The position numbers were made by a program, and so were the translations under genes. Under the pieces are notes generated by a model. That model was not told where the DNA came from. It saw nothing but the letters and a program-made list of their open reading frames with translations, and did not search any database. Below are positions 1-7,459 of a stretch of 25,837 nt of DNA, in pieces. Where the stretch lies: the IMG/VR virus record IMGVR_UViG_3300030430_000208, positions 22,869-48,705 of that record, one strand, 5' to 3'. Positions within the stretch are counted from its first letter, which is position 1. Each line of letters starts with the position of its first letter. The stretch comes from a virus.

Positions 1-78
1 ATAATTCAACCTAGACTTACAAAATCTGAAATAATTCATGTTGGTTGTATGCCAATTAGAAAGGAGCAAATACAATGA
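1..78 (+). CDS. 3' end of an unknown gene (partial)
   Basis: Frame 1 is open from the left edge and stops at TGA 76-78, giving a 25-residue C-terminal tail (it includes HVGCMPIRKEQIQ). The stop overlaps the next gene's start as ATGA (75-78), the same coupling used all along this arm, which is the main reason to believe it. No family can be recognised from so short a tail; the start is outside the window. Confidence 0.5.
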   Translation: MIQPRLTKSEIIHVGCMPIRKEQIQ

Positions 79-1256
79 AAGTATTAAATTTTTGTGGTGG
101 CTTAGAGTCAGGAAGACTTGCTATGGACAGAGCCAATGTATCTGTAGATAAATATTATTCTGCAGAGATTGACCCTTATGCCATCAAAATAGCAAACAAA
201 AATCATCCTGACATAATACAGTTGGGAGATGTAACTAAAATAAATACTCAGGATTTACCTGAGATAGATTTACTTATGGGTGGTAGTCCATGTCAGGGGT
301 TCTCCTTTGCAGGAAAGCAGTTGGCATTTGATGACCCACGTAGTAGATTATTCTTTGAGTTCGTAAGAATTATGAATGAACTAAAACCAAGATATGTATT
401 GCTTGAGAATGTACGAATGAAAAAACAGTTTGAGGATGTGATTACAGAACACATGGGTTTCCCACCACAGTTAATAAACTCAAGTAAAGTTTCTGCACAA
501 AACAGATGGAGAAACTATTGGTTTGGCACATACATCAATGGCAAGTATGAACAGATAATGATTCCACCTTTGGAAGATAAAGGCTTGGTACTCAAGGATA
601 TATTACAGACTGACCATGACGAACCACCTGTTCCTATCAATGAACGTAATGCTAGGCATCACAAGAACCCTAATCAAAAGGCATTGTGTACGACTGCTAC
701 TATGTACAAAGGTGCAGGTAACAATGGCATGACATTGGTTGATAGACTTATGCCTGTAGGAGAAGCAGAAGAATATGCACACTACAACTACAGGGCAACT
801 AAAGAAGTGTATCACATGGATGGTAAAGCACCTACATTACTTACCATGCAAGGTGGTAACAGAGAACCAAAGGTTGCAACCTATTCACCCAAAGGTGGTA
901 GGATTGTTAATCGTAGGCTAGATGCCAATGGTGTACGTAAAGACTATCAAATGGATTTACCTTTAGAACCACAAGTAGAGGTACGTAGTGATGACAAAAC
1001 TAATTGTTTAACTACTGTACAAAAAGATAATGTTGTGGTACAAGGTATGACATGGAGAAAGCTAACTCCTGTAGAGTGTGAGAGATTACAGACTCTGCCT
1101 GACAATTATACAGAAGGTGTGTCAAAGACACAAAGATATAAAATGATTGGCAATGCGTGGACAGTAGATGTGATTGCACATATACTAGGAGAAATGTTAT
1201 TGCCTAAAAAAATTAAATCAATTAACTACGAGAAAGGATATTTTGTTTATGCCTAA
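75..1256 (+). CDS. DNA (cytosine-5) methyltransferase
   Basis: Transfers a methyl group from S-adenosylmethionine to C5 of cytosine in DNA. The C5-methylase motifs appear in order: an AdoMet-binding motif I variant (NFCGGLESGRLA, residues 5-16), the PCQ catalytic loop with nucleophile Cys73 (GGSPCQGFSFAG), ENV (111-113), QNRWRNYW (142-149, motif VIII), a target-recognition region about 170-325, motif IX (RKLTPVECERLQ) and motif X with GNAWT (359-363). All catalytic motifs are present, so it should be active. The start is supported by AAGGAG at 61-66, 8 nt before ATG. No restriction enzyme is encoded nearby, so it is an orphan phage methylase. Protection from host restriction is the usual role of such genes; the target sequence cannot be read from the protein. 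Its end overlaps the next small ORF by 8 nt. Confidence 0.93.
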   Translation: MKVLNFCGGLESGRLAMDRANVSVDKYYSAEIDPYAIKIANKNHPDIIQLGDVTKINTQDLPEIDLLMGGSPCQGFSFAGKQLAFDDPRSRLFFEFVRIMNELKPRYVLLENVRMKKQFEDVITEHMGFPPQLINSSKVSAQNRWRNYWFGTYINGKYEQIMIPPLEDKGLVLKDILQTDHDEPPVPINERNARHHKNPNQKALCTTATMYKGAGNNGMTLVDRLMPVGEAEEYAHYNYRATKEVYHMDGKAPTLLTMQGGNREPKVATYSPKGGRIVNRRLDANGVRKDYQMDLPLEPQVEVRSDDKTNCLTTVQKDNVVVQGMTWRKLTPVECERLQTLPDNYTEGVSKTQRYKMIGNAWTVDVIAHILGEMLLPKKIKSINYEKGYFVYA

Positions 1257-1377
1257 AAAAGTTAGACCCCATTGGGAAGTTATGTCTGATGATTCATTCA
1301 ACAAGACATTAAAATTAATAATAATAATATTGTATGCGTATGCAATATTTGAAGTAGCAAAGGAGTTATTATCATGA
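1249..1377 (+). CDS. 42-aa single-span membrane microprotein
   Basis: This short ORF fills the gap between the methylase and the 1374 gene. ATG 1249 is preceded by AGAAAGGA (1231-1238) at a good distance, and its TGA overlaps the next ATG as ATGA (1374-1377). The protein has a basic N-terminus (MPKKVRPHWEV) and one predicted membrane helix (about residues 21-41, LKLIIIILYAYAIFEV). Function is unknown. The ribosome site, exact tiling with both neighbours and clean hydrophobic segment make it likely to be real despite its size. Confidence 0.6.
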   Translation: MPKKVRPHWEVMSDDSFNKTLKLIIIILYAYAIFEVAKELLS

Positions 1378-1613
1378 CAATGTATAGATTAGAAATGAAA
1401 CCTTGTGTTGAGACAGATTCTCAAAGTGAATCATCAACAAGTCAAAGAAACTTGGATTACATACAAAGAAAAATAAATGCGTTTAAGGATGGTGCAATAG
1501 ATGGGTTTATTCAAGGTATGAGAATACCTAATCACAGAGAGATGCATTATTATAATCAAGGCTATGACTTTGGTGTTGTGTTATACAATAAACAACAGGA
1601 GGATAGTGAATGA
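1374..1613 (+). CDS. Small protein, possibly RMF-like
   Basis: A 79-aa soluble protein with AAAGGAG at 1359-1365, 8 nt before the ATG. The N-terminal 25 residues are polar and Ser/Gln-rich. Residues about 35-70 (INAFKDGAIDGFIQG, then HREMHYYNQGYDFG) follow the glycine-spaced two-helix pattern of ribosome modulation factor (RMF)-like proteins, but the Cys/Ser-Pro-Tyr turn is absent. The same INAF...HRE...QGY/RGY pattern occurs in the protein at 12907-13182. Both links are pattern recognition by eye, so the function is tentative. Stop and next start overlap as ATGA (1610-1613). Confidence 0.8.
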   Translation: MTMYRLEMKPCVETDSQSESSTSQRNLDYIQRKINAFKDGAIDGFIQGMRIPNHREMHYYNQGYDFGVVLYNKQQEDSE

Positions 1614-1966
1614 GAAAGTTAATTTATAACATATGGGATTCCATCATGAACTATGAACGCAATCCCTTGCGACATATACCTGACCTAAATACTAGGCACA
1701 TGATTATGCAAGTGTTGGCATGGATGTGGTGCATTGCATTCTCCATGTACTTTGGTAGTATGTGGATGTTTGGGATAACTGCGATTGCCCATGTGTTTAT
1801 ATTAGGTGCTATTGTTCTAACTGTAGCTACATTTGAAACTGCTAAAAGAAAGCCTACATTCTTTTTGAAGAAAGGTTATCACACACCTAGCAGAAGTAGA
1901 TACATGTACTACAATGGCAAAAGATTTAAGTATGACCCAAATGATGTAGGAGGTGAACATGAATAA
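1610..1966 (+). CDS. Two-span membrane protein, unknown function
   Basis: A 118-aa protein with a perfect AGGAGG (1597-1602) before ATG 1610. After a polar N-terminus (about residues 1-30, with NPLRHIPDLNTRH) come two Trp/Met-rich membrane segments, roughly residues 32-50 (MIMQVLAWMWCIAFSMYFG) and 53-75. The C-terminal tail is basic and Tyr-rich (HTPSRSRYMYYNGKRFKY). The short loop and basic tail predict an inner-membrane hairpin with both ends in the cytoplasm. It resembles conserved hypothetical proteins of marine phages, but no function is known to me. It overlaps the next microprotein by 8 nt. Confidence 0.85.
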   Translation: MRKLIYNIWDSIMNYERNPLRHIPDLNTRHMIMQVLAWMWCIAFSMYFGSMWMFGITAIAHVFILGAIVLTVATFETAKRKPTFFLKKGYHTPSRSRYMYYNGKRFKYDPNDVGGEHE

Positions 1967-2042
1967 TGACGATTTAATATGGTTAATATTAGGTGCTAGT
2001 TCAGTAGCATTTATATTTGGATATTTTGGTATAGGCTTATGA
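1959..2042 (+). CDS. 27-aa single-span membrane microprotein
   Basis: A very short ORF bridges the 1610 gene and the integrase. AGGAGGTG (1948-1955) lies just before ATG 1959, a strong but closely spaced ribosome site. The product is almost entirely one membrane helix after an acidic start (MNNDDLIWLILGASSVAF). Its TGA overlaps the integrase ATG as ATGA (2039-2042). It could be a real membrane microprotein, or a leader that mainly couples translation into the integrase, whose own ribosome site is weak. Confidence 0.5.
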   Translation: MNNDDLIWLILGASSVAFIFGYFGIGL

Positions 2043-2989
2043 AAGTTAATGACTTATTAAAAGAATACTATTTATCGTTTGAATACAATAACTTACGAGA
2101 AGAAACTAAAGCACAGTATAAATACTTTTTAGGCATAGTTTGTTCTACAAGTGTGGTTGATGGCAAGAGTTTAGGAACGTATAAACTCTCTAGTCTAACA
2201 ACTAAACTTGCCAAGTTGTCTTATAACAAATGGTGTGAGAGAGGTGTATCATTAGCTAATCATCTCATGTCTGTAATCAGAGTATTGCTTAATTACGGAA
2301 TAAACATGGAGCATTGTAATATGAATCCATTTAGTAATATTAAGAAACGTGTCGTTGCACATAGAAAAGTTGTTTGGACAAAAGATGACGTTATCAGGTT
2401 TCTTGATATTGCATACTCTGACTTCAAGACTAGAAGTTTAGGACTGATTGCACAGATGGCATACGAATGGTGTCAAAGAATAGGGGATATGAGACTTTTA
2501 GAGTGGTCTAATCTTGATTTAGACGAACAACGTATGCAAATTGAGCAGTCTAAGAGAAGAGCAGAAGTATTTTTACCCATATCAGACGAGTTAAATGAAA
2601 TGTTATTACAACAAAAGAATGATTATGGGTTTCAAAAGTATGTAGCACCTCGCCCAAGACCATTTAAGGGGTCATACAAGCCTTATTCACTAACAAAGCT
2701 ACCAATCCTAGCTAGAAAGGTTATGACCTCTGCAGGACTCTCTAATGAGCTACGATTAAGTGACTTACGTAGAACAGGAACAGTTGAAATGGTTGATGCA
2801 GGTGTATCTATGGGTAATATTATGTCAGTTACAGGACATGCTAACCCACAATCTGTTAAACCTTACATGAAGAATACCTTTGCTAGTGCTAATTTAGCAT
2901 TGCAAACACGTAGAGGGTTGACAGAATCTGAAAGTCATGATAAAAGCATATTAAATGCCAACAAGAAGGATGTAATATATAATATATGA
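2039..2989 (+). CDS. int: Tyrosine recombinase / phage integrase
   Basis: A 316-aa site-specific recombinase. The N-terminal core-binding part is residues 1 to about 105; the catalytic part is about 112-295. Visible active-site residues are Arg147 (CQRIGDMRLLEW), beta-hairpin Lys172 (QSKRRAEVFLP), box II LSDLRRTG with Arg244, His267 (VTGHANPQS) and the nucleophile Tyr276 (KPYMKN). The box II position that is His in the common H-x-x-R motif is Ser241 here. The enzyme suggests a temperate lifestyle or a temperate ancestor. The gene is sandwiched between coding sequence on both sides (ATGA overlaps at each end), so no attP region sits beside it. Its ribosome site is weak and coupled translation from the preceding ORF is likely. 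Confidence 0.93.
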   Translation: MKVNDLLKEYYLSFEYNNLREETKAQYKYFLGIVCSTSVVDGKSLGTYKLSSLTTKLAKLSYNKWCERGVSLANHLMSVIRVLLNYGINMEHCNMNPFSNIKKRVVAHRKVVWTKDDVIRFLDIAYSDFKTRSLGLIAQMAYEWCQRIGDMRLLEWSNLDLDEQRMQIEQSKRRAEVFLPISDELNEMLLQQKNDYGFQKYVAPRPRPFKGSYKPYSLTKLPILARKVMTSAGLSNELRLSDLRRTGTVEMVDAGVSMGNIMSVTGHANPQSVKPYMKNTFASANLALQTRRGLTESESHDKSILNANKKDVIYNI

Positions 2990-3762
2990 TTAATATATAT
3001 GAATATGTTAAACAGTTAAATGTAGAGAATGGCACATCACAAAGGATGACATGTCCTATGTGCAAGTCATACAAAACATTTACTGTTACAAACAACATGG
3101 GTTCTTTACTTTGGAACTGTTATAAGGCATCTTGTAATGTCAAAGGTAAAAGTCGTGTTCATTTATCTGCAGAGGATATTCGTAACATGAGAGAAGTGTC
3201 CCAAGTTGGGACATCGTTTGAAATGCCTGAGTACATTACACCACGTAACCAAGACATAATGGATTGGTGTAACAAGTGGGGTCTAGATGTAGACGCTTTA
3301 GAGTTACAGTACGATGTCAAAGAACACAGAGTTGTTTTTCCTATCAAAGAAAATGGCAGAATTGTGGATGCTACAGGTAGGTCTATCCTAAACAAACTTC
3401 CTAAGTGGAAGAGGTATGGTTCTTCGGACTTGCCTTTTTCATTTGGTTGTGGTAGTATCGCAATAGTGGTTGAGGATTGCATTAGTGCAGGAGTGATTGG
3501 TAGTGATGTATATGTTGGGGTAGCTGTGTTGGGTACATCATTATTAGATTCTCACAAAACATTCCTGTCGCAATTCTCAACTGCAATAATAGCACTTGAC
3601 CCTGATGCACTACCCAAGTCTTTTGCTTTTGCTAAAGAGTTACGTTCACATGTCAAGGATGTAAAGATACTAAGATTAAAAGATGATTTAAAATATAGGA
3701 GACAAGAAGACTTAAATAATTTGAAACTATTAACCCCAAAGGAGACACAGTTATGGAATTAG
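2986..3762 (+). CDS. DNA primase (zinc finger + TOPRIM)
   Basis: Makes RNA primers for replication. Residues 20-52 form a zinc-binding domain with Cys23, Cys26, Cys45 and Cys50 (CPMC, then CYKASC), as at the N-terminus of T7 gp4. The TOPRIM domain follows, with the conserved glutamate Glu163 (VVEDCISAG) and the D-x-D pair Asp205/Asp207 (IIALDPDALPKS). At 258 aa it ends where T7 gp4 would continue into helicase; here the helicase is a separate gene overlapping by 10 nt (3753-3762). The start overlaps the integrase stop as ATGA (2986-2989). AAGAAGGA at about 2962-2969 is somewhat far from the ATG, so coupling to integrase translation is likely. Confidence 0.92.
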   Translation: MINIYEYVKQLNVENGTSQRMTCPMCKSYKTFTVTNNMGSLLWNCYKASCNVKGKSRVHLSAEDIRNMREVSQVGTSFEMPEYITPRNQDIMDWCNKWGLDVDALELQYDVKEHRVVFPIKENGRIVDATGRSILNKLPKWKRYGSSDLPFSFGCGSIAIVVEDCISAGVIGSDVYVGVAVLGTSLLDSHKTFLSQFSTAIIALDPDALPKSFAFAKELRSHVKDVKILRLKDDLKYRRQEDLNNLKLLTPKETQLWN

Positions 3763-4976
3763 CATTACTAAGAAGTTTGATGGAGAAATCATTTTATGAT
3801 GACCATCGTGGAGCAAAATGTCCTGATAGACTATTTGCCAAAGACAATAGAAAGATTAAGCAGTCTATTGACAAAGCCATGAGCACTTATGAAAGGAGTG
3901 TTACACCTGATGAGATTGAGGCTTTGTTCATGTCTAACAATCCGACACTTACGACTGCACAGAAACAAGCCTATTCTAGTTTGTTTAGACAGATTAGAAT
4001 GGAACAACCTTTAGGAGAAGACATTGCACAAGAAGTATTATCAAAATTATTTCAACAAGTTGTGGGTGAGGACATTGCCAATATTGGCTTTGATTATGTT
4101 AATGGTTCTCATTCCTCTTTAGAACCTATACGTCAGATACTAGAGCAGTATGGAGATGACTTTACACCTAACCTAAATGTGGAGTGGGATGATATTGAGA
4201 TAGATACCTTACTAGCCAAGAATGATTTAGAAGCACGTTGGACTTTCAATGTCCCTACTTTAACGAGACAAGTTGATGGTATAAACTCAGGTCACTTGAT
4301 AGAGATAGGTGCTAGACCAAACACAGGTAAGACTAGCTTTCATGCAAGTTTGTTAGCAGGTCAAGATGGTTTAGCACAACAAGGTGCATCGTGTATTATA
4401 CTTTGTAATGAAGAGGGTAGCCACAGAGTAGGTGCTAGATATCTTACTGCATCAACAGGTATGACTATGAGAGAGATAAAGGAGAATCCTAGTCGTGCTA
4501 GAGATTTGTATGCACCTATTAAAGATAATATAAAGATTAAAGATGCAACAGGTCGTGACATGTCATGGGTTGAAAGTGTATGTAAATCGTACAAGCCTGA
4601 CATAGTTGTTCTTGATATGGGAGATAAGTTTGCACGTACAGGTGGCTTTGCTCGTACTGATGAAGCATTGAAAGCTAATGCAGTTCATGCTCGTATGATT
4701 GCCAAAGAACACAAGTGTGCAGTATTTTATATGTCACAGTTATCTGCAGATGCAGAGGGTAAAGTATTACTTAATCAGTCAATGATGGAAGGTAGTAGAA
4801 CAGGTAAAGCAGCAGAAGCAGATTTGATGATACTCATTGCAAAGAATCCACCACAACAAGGTGCAGAAGAGGAAGACCTGCAAAGACATCTCAACGTGGT
4901 TAAGAATAAACTTACAGGATGGCATGGTGTTGTTCATTGTAACCTTAATTATAAAATAGGTAGATACGAAGTATGA
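3753..4976 (+). CDS. Replicative DNA helicase, DnaB-like
   Basis: A RecA-fold hexameric helicase expected to unwind DNA 5'-3' at the fork with the adjacent primase. Residues 1-115 are helical and resemble a DnaB-type N-terminal domain. The ATPase core shows Walker A GARPNTGKTS (186-195), a catalytic-type Glu (CNEE, 219-221), Walker B PDIVVLD (282-288), the sensor Gln in FYMSQLS (Q329), and a C-terminal KNKLTGWHG...YKIGRYEV strand as in gp4/DnaB helicases. AAAGGAG (3738-3744) sits 8 nt before ATG 3753. Stop overlaps the endonuclease VII start as ATGA (4973-4976). Confidence 0.93.
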   Translation: MELALLRSLMEKSFYDDHRGAKCPDRLFAKDNRKIKQSIDKAMSTYERSVTPDEIEALFMSNNPTLTTAQKQAYSSLFRQIRMEQPLGEDIAQEVLSKLFQQVVGEDIANIGFDYVNGSHSSLEPIRQILEQYGDDFTPNLNVEWDDIEIDTLLAKNDLEARWTFNVPTLTRQVDGINSGHLIEIGARPNTGKTSFHASLLAGQDGLAQQGASCIILCNEEGSHRVGARYLTASTGMTMREIKENPSRARDLYAPIKDNIKIKDATGRDMSWVESVCKSYKPDIVVLDMGDKFARTGGFARTDEALKANAVHARMIAKEHKCAVFYMSQLSADAEGKVLLNQSMMEGSRTGKAAEADLMILIAKNPPQQGAEEEDLQRHLNVVKNKLTGWHGVVHCNLNYKIGRYEV

Positions 4977-5425
4977 TTGAACAGTTTGAACTCTTTAGTG
5001 TAGTAGAGGAGATATGTGAAGATGGGTTGGTCTGCATCAAGTGTGATATAAGACAACCTATTGAAAACTTTCAACAGATGTCCTACACGAAGTCAGGAGA
5101 AGCAGAAATAAAAAGGACATGTAGGTCATGTCAAAAAGGACATAGGCAAGTTATTGCTACGTTAAGAAAACAAAACGTGTATCCTGACAAGAATTATTGT
5201 TGTCCTATTTGTAAAAGAAGTATAGAAGAGGTTAATAAGTATAATCAAAAGTTGTTAGGCACATGGGTTCTTGACCATTGTCACGATACAAATACTTTTC
5301 GTGGTTACATATGTAAACATTGTAATGATGGATTGGGTGGATTTAGAGATGACTTGACAACAATAGAAAGAGCAGTTATATATCTAAAAGAACATAAGGA
5401 AAGATTAAATGAAGTTAACGATTGA
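4973..5425 (+). CDS. Recombination endonuclease VII-like nuclease
   Basis: A 150-aa HNH/beta-beta-alpha-metal nuclease of the T4 endonuclease VII family, which cuts Holliday junctions and other branched DNA before packaging. It has an N-terminal zinc knuckle (CIKC at 21-24 with CRSC at 50-53) and a second Cys set (CPIC with CKHC). The catalytic block is WVLDHCHDTNTFRGYICKHC followed by NDGLGGFRDD, matching the family pattern LDHDH...RG.LC..CN.GLG.F.DD. The next gene starts 17 nt before its stop. The same phage also carries a T7-type endonuclease I (9313). Confidence 0.9.
   Translation: MIEQFELFSVVEEICEDGLVCIKCDIRQPIENFQQMSYTKSGEAEIKRTCRSCQKGHRQVIATLRKQNVYPDKNYCCPICKRSIEEVNKYNQKLLGTWVLDHCHDTNTFRGYICKHCNDGLGGFRDDLTTIERAVIYLKEHKERLNEVND
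5354..5382 (+). promoter_or_regulatory. Possible sigma70-like promoter before DNA polymerase
   Basis: TTGACA (5354-5359), a 17-nt spacer and TATATA (5377-5382) lie inside the endonuclease VII gene, 27 nt before the polymerase start. The -35 is perfect but the -10 matches TATAAT at only 4 of 6 positions. In an AT-rich genome this can be chance; position is the main support. Confidence 0.3.
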
Positions 5426-7424
5426 TATAGAAAATACAGTAACTAAAAGAGATGGCAAGATGTATCTTGACCCATATGAACCAACTAATAAATTAGTTAT
5501 GGTGGGTTGTCGTGATGACAATGGAAATGAAACTATATATGATATGGATAGTGGGTTTGTTGATATACAAGACATGTTAGATAAAGCTACAGTTCTTATA
5601 GGACACAACATAACATATGATTTGATGTGGTTGTGGGAGTGTGGTTTCAAATATGATGGTGTTATATTTGATACTATGTTAGCAGAGTATGTTTTAAGTA
5701 GGGGTAATCCTGAGAAGTATTCTTTGTCATTAGAAGCCTGTGCAGAAAGACATGATTTGAATACAAAGAAGCAAGATACATTAAAAGAATATTTTGCTAA
5801 AGGCATGGGTGTGGATGAGATACCAAAGGATGAGTTAACAGAATATTTAAGAGCAGACTTGAGAGCAACGCAAGAGTTATGTGATAGCCAATACAAACAA
5901 TTAATTAGCACATCCCTTATGGATACAGTAATACTTACAAACAAAGTTGCTATGACTCTAGCTAGAACACATAGGAATGGTTTTAAGGTAAACCAAGATG
6001 TCCTAGAATCTGTAAGAAAAGAGTTTGAGTCTGAAAAGATAGACATAGAAAAAAGATTGAAGAAACAAGTTCAAGACTTGATGGGTGACACACCTATAAA
6101 TTTAAATAGTCCTGAACAAATGTCTTGGGTTATATATAGTAGAAAGCCTAAAGATAAAGCACTATGGGCAAACGAGTTTACACCTTACATGGATAAGGAT
6201 AAGTATAGAGAGTGTGTATTAGAGCATTCCAATCTTGTTTACAAAACAAAAGCTATAAAATGTAAAGACTGTTTAGGTGCAGGATATGTTAGGAAGACAA
6301 AGAAATCAGGAGCACCTTACGCAAAGCCAAGCAGATGCCACACGTGTAATACACAAGGATATTTATTTGAACCAACTAATAAAGTTGCAGGTTTAAAGTT
6401 CTCTGCACCTACTGCTAAATGGGTTAGTGCAAATGGATTTACTATAAATAAACTTTATCTTGATACATTAAGAAATGTAGCTAAAAGAAATAATATGAAA
6501 GATGCAGAAAACTTTTTATCTGACTTACAGAGATTGTCTGCATTGGATACTTATCTCTCTTCTTTTGTTGATGGTATCAAATCACATATAAAGCAGGATG
6601 GCATGTTACATGTCAGATTGTTACAACACAGAACTGCAACAGGCAGATTTAGTGGAGCAGACCCTAACATGCAGAACATGCCTAGAGGTGGTACGTTCCC
6701 TGTAAAGAAGGTATTTGTTTCACGTTGGAAAGGTGGCAAGATTCTAGAAGCAGACTTTGCACAGTTAGAGTTTAGGACTGCAGCCTATTTATCACAAGAC
6801 GAGGTGGCAATAGATGAAATTAAAACAGGCTTTGACGTTCATGCTTATACGGCTTCAGTTATTTCAGCTTCGGGTCAGAGTACAACTAGACAAGAAGCTA
6901 AAGCACATACCTTTGCTCCGTTATATGGTGCGACTGGGTTTGGAAGAACAGAAGCAGAAGCGAAATACTACCAAGACTTCACGAAAAAATACAAAGGCAT
7001 CGCACTTTGGCATTCCAGATTGGCTAAAGAAGCTCTAGAGAAACGTAGTATTACAACACCATCAGGCAGACAGTTTAGTTTTCCTGATGTTGAAAGGAGA
7101 AGAAGTGGTTCTGTATCACATTTTACACAGATAAAAAATTATCCTGTACAAAGTTTTGCAACTGCAGATATAGTTCCCCTTATTCTTGTTCACATGGAAC
7201 AGAGATTAAAATCACTAAACTCTTGTATTGTGAATACAGTACATGATTCTATCGTGATTGATGTTCATCCTGATGAAATAAATAAAGTTGTATTTATAAT
7301 TAAAAGTATTAATCAGGATATTACTAATATTGTGAATACACAATTTGGTATTGATTTTAATGTGCCTCTTTTGTTAGAGTCAAAGATAGGAGACAACTGG
7401 CTTGACACAAAAGATATTGCATGA
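5409..7424 (+). CDS. Family A DNA polymerase with inserted DnaJ-type zinc ribbon
   Basis: The 671-aa replicative polymerase. The 3'-5' exonuclease part (1 to about 165) has Exo I TIDIE (Asp6, Glu8), Exo II GHNITYD (65-71) and Exo III YLRADLRAT (146-154). A zinc ribbon of the DnaJ central-domain kind follows: CKDCLGAG (285-292) and CHTCNTQG (310-317). The polymerase core has TGRFSGADPNMQNMP (411-425), motif A EADFAQLEFR (Asp449), motif B RQEAKAHTFAPLYG (Arg494, Lys498, Phe502, Tyr506) and motif C VHDSIVID (His612, Asp613; Ser replaces the usual Glu). Phe502 aligns with E. coli Pol I Phe762. The DnaJ-like insert is the hallmark reported for the SAR116 phage HMO-2011. AAGGAAAG (about 5396-5403) precedes ATG 5409. 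Confidence 0.96.
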   Translation: MKLTIDIENTVTKRDGKMYLDPYEPTNKLVMVGCRDDNGNETIYDMDSGFVDIQDMLDKATVLIGHNITYDLMWLWECGFKYDGVIFDTMLAEYVLSRGNPEKYSLSLEACAERHDLNTKKQDTLKEYFAKGMGVDEIPKDELTEYLRADLRATQELCDSQYKQLISTSLMDTVILTNKVAMTLARTHRNGFKVNQDVLESVRKEFESEKIDIEKRLKKQVQDLMGDTPINLNSPEQMSWVIYSRKPKDKALWANEFTPYMDKDKYRECVLEHSNLVYKTKAIKCKDCLGAGYVRKTKKSGAPYAKPSRCHTCNTQGYLFEPTNKVAGLKFSAPTAKWVSANGFTINKLYLDTLRNVAKRNNMKDAENFLSDLQRLSALDTYLSSFVDGIKSHIKQDGMLHVRLLQHRTATGRFSGADPNMQNMPRGGTFPVKKVFVSRWKGGKILEADFAQLEFRTAAYLSQDEVAIDEIKTGFDVHAYTASVISASGQSTTRQEAKAHTFAPLYGATGFGRTEAEAKYYQDFTKKYKGIALWHSRLAKEALEKRSITTPSGRQFSFPDVERRRSGSVSHFTQIKNYPVQSFATADIVPLILVHMEQRLKSLNSCIVNTVHDSIVIDVHPDEINKVVFIIKSINQDITNIVNTQFGIDFNVPLLLESKIGDNWLDTKDIA

Positions 7425-7430
7425 TATAAC
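7402..7430 (+). promoter_or_regulatory. Sigma70-like promoter before the 7460 gene
   Basis: TTGACA (7402-7407), exactly 17 nt, then TATAAC (7425-7430). The -10 begins directly after the polymerase stop codon, in one of the few real gaps of this arm. A start of transcription near 7437 would give a leader of about 23 nt with AAAGGAG (7444-7450) before ATG 7460. The -35 is perfect and the -10 matches 5 of 6. It would let the candidate SSB and downstream genes be expressed independently of the polymerase. Confidence 0.55.
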
Positions 7431-7459
7431 TAAGATTCTTTTGAAAGGAGTATGTAAAT

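Noticed and set aside
2918-2946. TTGACA-17-TAAAAG before the primase gene
   Set aside because: The -10 matches only 4 of 6 and lacks the last T; it lies in the integrase coding sequence. Not strong enough to list.
3868-3873. TTGACA inside the helicase gene
   Set aside because: No acceptable -10 box at 15-18 nt and no gene start downstream.
5405-6046. Long antisense open frame of 213 codons across the polymerase gene
   Set aside because: It lies opposite the exonuclease domain, which has clear motifs, and has no ribosome site or sensible protein pattern; it is a shadow of the coding strand.
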